Source: a virus. From it: 33,958 nt of DNA. The notes under the pieces were generated by a model that was not told the DNA's origin, did not search any database, and saw only the letters and a program-made list of their open reading frames with translations. Shown here piece after piece: positions 29,858 through 33,958 of this stretch. Location of the stretch: IMG/VR virus record IMGVR_UViG_3300030103_003310, positions 1-33,958 of that record; one strand, 5' to 3'. A program made the position numbers and the translations under genes. How positions within the stretch are numbered: position 1 is the first letter of the stretch; each line of letters opens with the position of its first letter.

Positions 29858-30214
29858 TTAACAGTTCCATCTGCGGCGTGCCGCACGGCCTCGCTCGCTT
29901 GTCCAGCTTTTAGAACGCGCACAAAAAGCTTTGCGGCGCTTAGCAGCTTTACCACCCGGTTTTAACTTTTTAGGGTCTTTAGTAACAGCGGTTTTTAATT
30001 TACTACCAGGATTGTCTTTTCTATATTTTTCTACTCCCGCTTTCGTCATACCTCCCCCGGCTGCGGCACCCGTACCTGTTGGGTTTGCTTTATTATAATA
30101 GCCTAAAGATTTTTTACGTGACGGAGCATCGCCTTTCTTTTTAGCCGGTGAATCTGGGCACGGGCAATCTTTTGCTCTTCCCGATGCTTTTTTAGTTATA
30201 GGTGCGCCGTACAT
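29858..30214 (-). CDS. Basic cysteine-containing protein, DUF6321-like
   Basis: The 118-residue product is strongly basic (many Lys and Arg). It carries a Cys-Pro-Cys-Pro motif near residues 17-20, a GYYNKANPTGTGAAAGGGMT then KAGVEKYRKDNPGSKLKTAV core, and ends in FCARSKSWTSERGRAARRRW followed by Asn-Cys. This core and Cys-terminated tail match small phage proteins of the DUF6321 type that are common in marine phages. Four cysteines in pairs near the two ends could bind metal or form disulfides. High positive charge suggests DNA contact inside the head. It precedes a group of virion proteins. The family is recognised from memory of its motif, and function is unknown. Confidence 0.62.
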   Translation of the reverse strand: MYGAPITKKASGRAKDCPCPDSPAKKKGDAPSRKKSLGYYNKANPTGTGAAAGGGMTKAGVEKYRKDNPGSKLKTAVTKDPKKLKPGGKAAKRRKAFCARSKSWTSERGRAARRRWNC

Positions 30215-30217
30215 AAT

Positions 30218-30574
30218 TTATTTTTTAGTTTTATTATACGCTTCTTTTTCCCAGGGTAAGTTTTTAGCCCCCTCCATCATATCAGCTCTTTTATAAACTC
30301 TAGCCGGTGATTTAGTGTTAGGCTTCCATGTAACAGTTTCGTTATTATAATCCAAACGCCCCTGCTTCATTTGATCTAAATGCACTTTTTCGTGTTCTAC
30401 CGCTGAATTTATTTCTTTTTGCGATAAACTTTTATCCACGAATATAGTTCCATCTCTGTTAGCTTCTCCCATCACACCTGGCTCTAAGTCTTTTTCAAAT
30501 ACCGGTGTTCCATATTCTGAAGCTTCTTCGTTTATACCAAATACCTCCGCTATTTTTTTAAGCTTAAATGCCAT
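30218..30574 (-). CDS. Small zincin-like protein with HEKVH motif
   Basis: The 118-residue protein contains INSAVEHEKVHLDQMKQGRL (about residues 56-75), with an HExxH zinc-binding motif. About 40 residues later comes LPWEKEAYNKT, a likely third ligand (Glu). This is the minimal gluzincin-type layout. The N-terminal part carries AEVFGINEEASEYGTPVFEK and a hairpin (GTIFVDKSLSQ) before the active-site helix. The short length suggests a bare catalytic core. Substrates are unknown; head-maturation or host targets are both possible. It overlaps the upstream winged-helix gene as TAATG and is followed three bases later by the basic Cys-containing protein. Zinc binding is likely; proteolysis is inferred. 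Confidence 0.6.
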   Translation of the reverse strand: MAFKLKKIAEVFGINEEASEYGTPVFEKDLEPGVMGEANRDGTIFVDKSLSQKEINSAVEHEKVHLDQMKQGRLDYNNETVTWKPNTKSPARVYKRADMMEGAKNLPWEKEAYNKTKK

Positions 30575-31014
30575 TATCTATCTTTGTCTTTAATCATATC
30601 GTCTATAGCTTTATTATAAACTTTATCACTATATGATTTATTTTTGTAAAATTTACTTGACGGCCCAATTGGCAAATCTTCATGCCCTAGCATTACATTG
30701 TACATACGGGTGATCAACCGCTTCCCCTTAGGCGACACTTTAAAAACACTATATTTAATTGTAGTTCTATTTCTATGCCTCCAAGTATCTATCCAGCCGT
30801 TTCTTCTTAAGCGTTCCCAGCGGTTTTTATCCCAAGCGTATGTGTACGTGCCGTTAATAAAATCATCACGTGTAAAACGGCCTTTACAATCTAAATATAT
30901 AAGCAACTCTAGGTCTGCGTCTAAAATATCATAGGTTTTGCTAGCCCACTTGCGAACAAGCCTATAATACTTGAATAAATTTATATCTCGTAGATCGTCG
31001 GGCGTTAGCCTCAT
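30574..31014 (-). CDS. Winged-helix (MarR-like) DNA-binding protein
   Basis: From the ATG at 31014, which overlaps the stop of the co-chaperonin gene as ATGA, the product has 146 residues. A longer start at 31068 would add 18 Arg-rich residues inside the previous gene and is less likely. A helical array (TYDILDADLELLIYLDCKGR then FTRDDFINGTYTYAWDKNRW) leads to RLRRNGWIDTWRHRNRTTIK and YSVFKVSPKGKRLITRMYN. That is a recognition helix, a beta hairpin wing and a final helix, as in MarR-type winged helices. It is basic overall. It may be a late transcription regulator or a DNA-binding structural factor. The fold is fairly confident; target sites are unknown. Confidence 0.65.
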   Translation of the reverse strand: MRLTPDDLRDINLFKYYRLVRKWASKTYDILDADLELLIYLDCKGRFTRDDFINGTYTYAWDKNRWERLRRNGWIDTWRHRNRTTIKYSVFKVSPKGKRLITRMYNVMLGHEDLPIGPSSKFYKNKSYSDKVYNKAIDDMIKDKDR

Positions 31015-31268
31015 TCTACAATAACAACGTCGCCGAGATTGATAACGTGATACAACTCGTCGTTCCATTCGATACCGTGGCCAGCGTGTCTATCATAGCG
31101 AATAATATTTCCAGCCTCTATGCCTTCTACTTTATCGCCAACAGTAACAACCTCTGCCTTTAGGTACCTAACGTCTTTATTTTGTTCTTCAGTGAGCTCT
31201 AAACCGCCTACTTTCTTCGGCGCTTCTTTTATCTTGCGGATGACTATAAAATAATTAATTGCCTTCAT
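31011..31268 (-). CDS. groES-like: GroES-like co-chaperonin (Cpn10)
   Basis: The 85-residue protein has the GroES layout. An N-terminal strand (INYFIVIRKIKEAPKKV, residues 4-20) leads into a mobile-loop-like GGLEL at 21-25. The core AEVVTVGDKVEGIEAGNIIR follows, then YDRHAGHGIEWNDELYHVIN and the final strand LGDVVIVE. In E. coli GroES the loop tripeptide that docks on GroEL is Ile-Val-Leu after Gly-Gly; here it is Leu-Glu-Leu, with a charged middle residue. It lies one gene downstream of the GroEL-type gene, the reverse of the bacterial groES-groEL order. It overlaps the preceding gene by 14 bases and the winged-helix gene by four. It probably caps the phage GroEL or modifies the host one. 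Strong fold call. Confidence 0.85.
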   Translation of the reverse strand: MKAINYFIVIRKIKEAPKKVGGLELTEEQNKDVRYLKAEVVTVGDKVEGIEAGNIIRYDRHAGHGIEWNDELYHVINLGDVVIVE

Positions 31269-31536
31269 GCTGCTTCTTTAATTGTTGTTTAGCCATTTTC
31301 GCAAGTCTAGCCTGCTCCATCTTACCCATAACCTTAGCTCTTTGTTCTAGAACAGTTAATATCTGTATCTTACGGGCATAAGGCTTATTTATCTTTTTTA
31401 CTTTGGCTATTGTTCTTTTAGCATCCGCAACTGTAGCAAATTTAATGCTTACAGTATCTTTAGGGTTCTCGTCTGTATATAAACGTCTACCGCTTCCTTT
31501 AGGCTTTTTGCCTGTGCCTTCTTTAGGATCCGCCAT
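31255..31536 (-). CDS. Small basic helical protein between chaperonin genes
   Basis: The ATG at 31536 gives 93 residues (MADPKEGTGKKPKGSGRRLY). A TTG six bases upstream is a less likely start. A conserved-looking segment, TDENPKDTVSIKFATVADAK followed by RTIAKVKKINKPYARKIQIL, recurs in small proteins of marine phages. The C-terminus is Lys/Gln-rich helix (ARLAKMAKQQLKKQHEGN). It overlaps the chaperonin gene by 14 bases and the GroES-like gene by 14 bases, so all three are probably co-translated. There is no enzymatic motif. The high charge fits nucleic-acid or acidic-protein binding. A link to the chaperone module is suggested only by position. Confidence 0.6.
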   Translation of the reverse strand: MADPKEGTGKKPKGSGRRLYTDENPKDTVSIKFATVADAKRTIAKVKKINKPYARKIQILTVLEQRAKVMGKMEQARLAKMAKQQLKKQHEGN

Positions 31537-33091
31537 TTTCAATACGCTTATTAGAAATTATACAATCTGCAGACATAATAGTTGTGGCTACGCTTACCGC
31601 ATTTTTAAGCGCCGTTTTGGTTACAAGCACTGGATCTATAATACCAGCATCTACCATATTAACGCGCTCACCTGTTTTTGCATCTATACCATCGCCCACT
31701 TTCGCAATAGGGCTTGTAATTAAAATACCAGCGTTTTCCATAATGGTATTAAAAGGCGCACGAATTGCTGAAAGCAATATGTTCCATCCAAGGCCTTCGG
31801 ATTTTATATTTTGAGATGCATGAAGTAAAGCAGCACCGCCGCCTGAAACAATACCTTCTTTTAGCGCTGCCTGCACAGCGTAGATAGCATCTTCAACTCG
31901 GTCTTTCTTTTCTTTTAACTCTACCTGCGAGTCGGCCCCTACATATACAATTCCGACACTGCCGGATAACATAGATAATCTTTGCTCAAGCTTTGCTTTA
32001 AAGAAACCGTTTGTTTCTTCTCCAATTCTTTTACGCACGTCTTCGATGCGGTCTTGCAACGCTTCACGATTAACATCTGTTTGCAAAACTGTATTTTTAT
32101 TGTTGGTTACTGCTTTTATAGCGGAGCCTAAAACGGAGGGGTCGATCAGGTCTAAATCATCGCCCAGCTGCTCATTAATAATTGTAGCCCCTGTTAGTAG
32201 AGCTAAATCTTCTATGGTGTCCTGTTTCGTAGGCCCAAACCCAGGCAAGTCAATAATATTAACCTTAATGTTGCCTTTTACTTTATTAGCAATTAATGTT
32301 TGATATGGTTGTTGCTCCATATCCGCTATAATAAGCAGAGATCTATTGTATTTAATAGCGTACTCTAATATCGACTGTATGCGTCTAATATTAGGTATTG
32401 GCGAAGTTACAATTAATACTAATGGATTTTCTAACTCTGCAATGTCTTTATCTTTGTTTGTTAAAAGATGTGTAGACTTTATGCCAGAATCAAATTGTGT
32501 GCCCTCAACAAAATCAACATAAGTTTCATTCGTATCGGACTCCTCCATTAAAACGATACCATCTTGTCCAGCCTTACTGAAAGCTTCACTAATCCTGTCT
32601 CCAAGCTCTTTGTCGTTGTTGCAGCTAATGTATGCAACTTGCTGCAACATTTGATCAGCAACCGGAATACTGGAATCAGTAAGATATACGCTGATTTTCT
32701 TAGCACAATTCTCAATGCCTTCTTTAATGCTTCTAACTTCTGCTTCATTTTCTACTTTGTTATACTCTGTTAAAATAGCATGAGCAAGCACGGTAGCCGT
32801 TGTGGTACCGTCGCCTGCTTCACGCACTGTATTAGCTGCCGCCTCTTTTATAAGAGTTGCACCTATATTCTCGACCGGATCATATAAGACTACGCTTTCC
32901 GCTACGGTTACACCATCTTTTGTGATGACCGGCCGGCCCAAGGCGTCTTCGTAGATTACGCATTTACCAGAAGCCCCCAATGTGGACTTCACTGCGTCTG
33001 TCAACTTATTGACGCCGGACATAATTTTCGTATTGGCTGTATTGCCAAACGTAAGATCTTTAACGATCTCGCTGGGATTATTATATTGCAT
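31523..33091 (-). CDS. groEL-like: GroEL-type chaperonin (Hsp60), phage-encoded
   Basis: A full-length 522-residue group I chaperonin, the ATP-driven folding cage. The equatorial domain shows DLTFGNTANTKIMSGVNKLT, TLGASGK (38-43), DGVTV, the ATP-site aspartate equivalents D71 and D94 (GDGTTTATVL, 93-102), and D401 in VEDAIYAVQ, equivalent to GroEL D398. LPGFGPTKQDTIEDLALLTG (282-301) lies in the apical domain, and EGIVSGGGAALL and DAGIIDPVLVTKTALKNAVS return to the equatorial domain. The GGM-repeat tail of bacterial GroEL is absent, as it ends RIENGGS. Several apical substrate and GroES-binding residues differ (see findings). It is preceded by a 94-residue unknown and followed by a GroES-like gene one position on. 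Not a host gene in its context, since all neighbours are phage genes. The family call is certain by eye. Confidence 0.95.
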   Translation of the reverse strand: MQYNNPSEIVKDLTFGNTANTKIMSGVNKLTDAVKSTLGASGKCVIYEDALGRPVITKDGVTVAESVVLYDPVENIGATLIKEAAANTVREAGDGTTTATVLAHAILTEYNKVENEAEVRSIKEGIENCAKKISVYLTDSSIPVADQMLQQVAYISCNNDKELGDRISEAFSKAGQDGIVLMEESDTNETYVDFVEGTQFDSGIKSTHLLTNKDKDIAELENPLVLIVTSPIPNIRRIQSILEYAIKYNRSLLIIADMEQQPYQTLIANKVKGNIKVNIIDLPGFGPTKQDTIEDLALLTGATIINEQLGDDLDLIDPSVLGSAIKAVTNNKNTVLQTDVNREALQDRIEDVRKRIGEETNGFFKAKLEQRLSMLSGSVGIVYVGADSQVELKEKKDRVEDAIYAVQAALKEGIVSGGGAALLHASQNIKSEGLGWNILLSAIRAPFNTIMENAGILITSPIAKVGDGIDAKTGERVNMVDAGIIDPVLVTKTALKNAVSVATTIMSADCIISNKRIENGGS

Positions 33092-33116
33092 TTGATTAAA
33101 TTAAATTAGTTTTGAT

Positions 33117-33401
33117 TTACTCGAAGGTTTTAATAACTTTAGGTCCTTTAATAAATTCGAGTTTCTTTTCGTAGTGCTCAACTGACTTATCAATTGCCAG
33201 CTCAGCTCCTTCGACCGTTTCCCGGCGAGTTACGTCTTTCCAGGAATCTTCCCAATTTAGCTCTGTTTGATAGTAGCCATTAGGAAGTTGAACAATTCTC
33301 CAGTTTTTCTTTGCCGAAGCGTGTTCCCAAAAAGATTTGGTTTCTTCGGATACTTGTTGGTTACCACTTGACGTAGTGGTAGTACGGTAATAAAAAGTCA
33401 T
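33117..33401 (-). CDS. Unknown 94-residue protein upstream of chaperonin
   Basis: The product is beta-then-helix in pattern. It begins FYYRTTTTSSGNQQVSEETK, continues SFWEHASAKKNWRIVQLPNG, YYQTELNWEDSWKDVTRRET and ends with a Lys/Glu helix (AIDKSVEHYEKKLEFIKGPK). It is rich in Trp for its size (four residues). No family is recognised. It starts about 27 bases downstream of the intrinsic terminator behind the 107-residue gene, too near for a complete promoter, so its transcription probably depends on read-through. It is 25 bases upstream of the chaperonin gene. No signal peptide or TM segment. Confidence 0.55.
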   Translation of the reverse strand: MTFYYRTTTTSSGNQQVSEETKSFWEHASAKKNWRIVQLPNGYYQTELNWEDSWKDVTRRETVEGAELAIDKSVEHYEKKLEFIKGPKVIKTFE

Positions 33402-33427
33402 ATGGTTTTAATTTAGTTACTTGGTTT

Positions 33428-33454
33428 AAAAACAGGCGAGCCGAAACCCGCCTG
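33428..33454 (-). terminator. Intrinsic terminator after the 107-residue gene
   Basis: On the minus strand CAGGCGGG and CTCGCCTG form an eight-pair stem around the six-base loop TTTCGG, followed at once by five T residues. It lies 22 bases after the stop codon of the beta-rich gene at 33477-33800. With only 26 bases to the next ATG, partial termination with read-through is more likely than complete termination. Confidence 0.82.
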
Positions 33455-33476
33455 CTAATTGTTAGGCTATCTAAGA

Positions 33477-33800
33477 TTATGAATCTTGAGTAGCTGCAAC
33501 GTCTGTAATATCAGAAGTAATGTAGTCTTGGTTTACATTATCCGCAACAGTAATAAACCCGCCTGTTTGAATAGCAGGTTGATTAACCGCTGATACGATT
33601 GCTTTCATAACTCTTTTTTCGCTGTTAGCAGTAACAGTAAGAGTGATAGTGTCAATCTCGGTAGTAGCACCAGGACCAGTTACAACAGATACAAATCTAA
33701 GCTTCATAGTAGTGTTGCTGTCATGCTCTGCTCCTAGAAAGCTAGAAACAGGATACATGTAAGCATCGTTGTCTCCGTCTTGAAAATACAAATAGTTCAT
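33477..33800 (-). CDS. Small beta-rich protein, probably abundant structural or accessory
   Basis: The 107-residue protein begins NYLYFQDGDNDAYMYPVSSF with two strands, continues KLRFVSVVTGPGATTEIDTI then TLTVTANSEKRVMKAIVSAV and ends with polar ITSDITDVAATQDS. The alternation of hydrophobic and polar residues indicates an all-beta fold. It is monocistronic in appearance, being closed by its own terminator. Its codons look more GC-rich and even than those of neighbouring small genes, resembling the capsid gene in that respect. I recognise a recurrent family in marine phages but no function. Confidence 0.6.
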   Translation of the reverse strand: MNYLYFQDGDNDAYMYPVSSFLGAEHDSNTTMKLRFVSVVTGPGATTEIDTITLTVTANSEKRVMKAIVSAVNQPAIQTGGFITVADNVNQDYITSDITDVAATQDS

Positions 33801-33845
33801 TTTGTTTTCTTTTTAGTTAATGAATAATTTTATATATATCTATAA

Positions 33846-33958
33846 TTACTTGCGCATCATCTTAGTTAAGTCTTTAGTCTTGCCCTCAGAACCCATAGAG
33901 GATCCGAACCAATAACCGTAGACATCTCCAAGTGTTCTAAGGAAGAAACCACTAAACG
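33846..33958 (-). CDS. C-terminal fragment of an unidentified protein
   Basis: The last 36 codons of a gene entering from the right edge. The fragment ends TLGDVYGYWFGSSMGSEGKT followed by KDLTKMMRK and TAA. Its Gly/aromatic-rich stretch and basic helix could belong to a structural or membrane-associated protein, but nothing can be identified from this length. About 45 A/T-rich bases separate its stop from the next gene. No terminator was seen after it, so it probably belongs to the same transcription unit. Confidence 0.55.
   Translation of the reverse strand, partial: FSGFFLRTLGDVYGYWFGSSMGSEGKTKDLTKMMRK

Noticed and set aside
31015-31068. Longer N-terminus (18 extra Arg-rich residues) for the winged-helix protein
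   Set aside because: It would lie inside the co-chaperonin gene, whereas the inner ATG overlaps that gene's stop as ATGA, the pattern seen at other junctions here.
31537-31542. TTG as start of the small basic gene between the chaperonin genes
   Set aside because: An ATG two codons later gives a cleaner start with a 14-base overlap; the same reasoning rejects TTG at 27242 in favour of ATG at 27230.
31523-33091. Host chromosomal groEL in an assembly chimera
   Set aside because: The gene is flanked closely on both sides by phage-type genes on the same strand, overlaps its neighbour, lacks the GGM tail and does not have adjacent groES in bacterial order.
1-33958. tRNA genes, CRISPR arrays, insertion sequences or attachment sites
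   Set aside because: Gaps between genes are all shorter than about 100 bases and none holds a cloverleaf, spaced repeats or a transposase; integrase and repressor genes are absent in this window.

Overview
This 34-kb window is a segment of a tailed double-stranded DNA phage genome, and every supported gene lies on the minus strand. It is most likely a podovirus-like phage of a marine or aquatic member of the Bacteroidota. The phage call rests on a contiguous morphogenesis block with terminase, portal, scaffold, capsid, neck, long tail-nozzle protein and three internal virion proteins. The host call is inference. It rests on the AT-rich DNA, the A/T-rich leaders before start codons with little Shine-Dalgarno character, and signal peptides of a flavobacterial look (one ends in FGQ). 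No lysogeny gene, tRNA, CRISPR array or insertion sequence was seen.

Layout in transcription order, right to left. (1) 33.96-33.1 kb: the C-terminus of an unidentified gene, a small beta-rich protein closed by a strong hairpin terminator, and a 94-residue unknown. (2) 33.1-30.2 kb: a chaperone and regulatory cluster with a full-length GroEL-type chaperonin, a small basic protein, a GroES-like co-chaperonin, a winged-helix protein and a stand-alone HExxH protein. (3) 30.2-27.0 kb: small virion-type genes, including a basic cysteine-containing protein, short beta-rich proteins, an attachment-type protein, a LamG protein and a 44-residue gene. (4) 27.0-21.6 kb: a possible second GroES-fold protein, a small pre-terminase gene, the large terminase and the portal. 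(5) 21.5-18.0 kb: scaffold, major capsid protein, a UUCG-capped terminator and a 283-residue structural protein. (6) 17.9-11.7 kb: two neck or adaptor proteins and a 1543-residue tail-nozzle protein. (7) 11.6-1.6 kb: three internal virion proteins of rising size (197, 405 and 2741 residues), in the order of T7 gp14-gp15-gp16. (8) 1.6 kb to the left edge: a lysis-type cassette (DUF5675-like protein and a one-TM protein), a secreted thioredoxin-fold protein without catalytic cysteines, and the start of an exported beta-rich protein.

The window appears to be one long late-type transcription unit. Genes are tightly packed, with repeated TAATG and ATGA stop-start overlaps that suggest translational coupling. 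Two good intrinsic terminators lie inside it, one after the capsid gene and one after the 107-residue gene. Neither leaves room for a conventional promoter before the next gene, so they look like partial attenuators or 3'-end stabilisers that set expression ratios. The most unusual content is the phage-encoded GroEL plus GroES-like pair, with a possible second GroES-fold protein next to the terminase. Together these may form a dedicated folding machine for the capsid or the very large tail and internal proteins.
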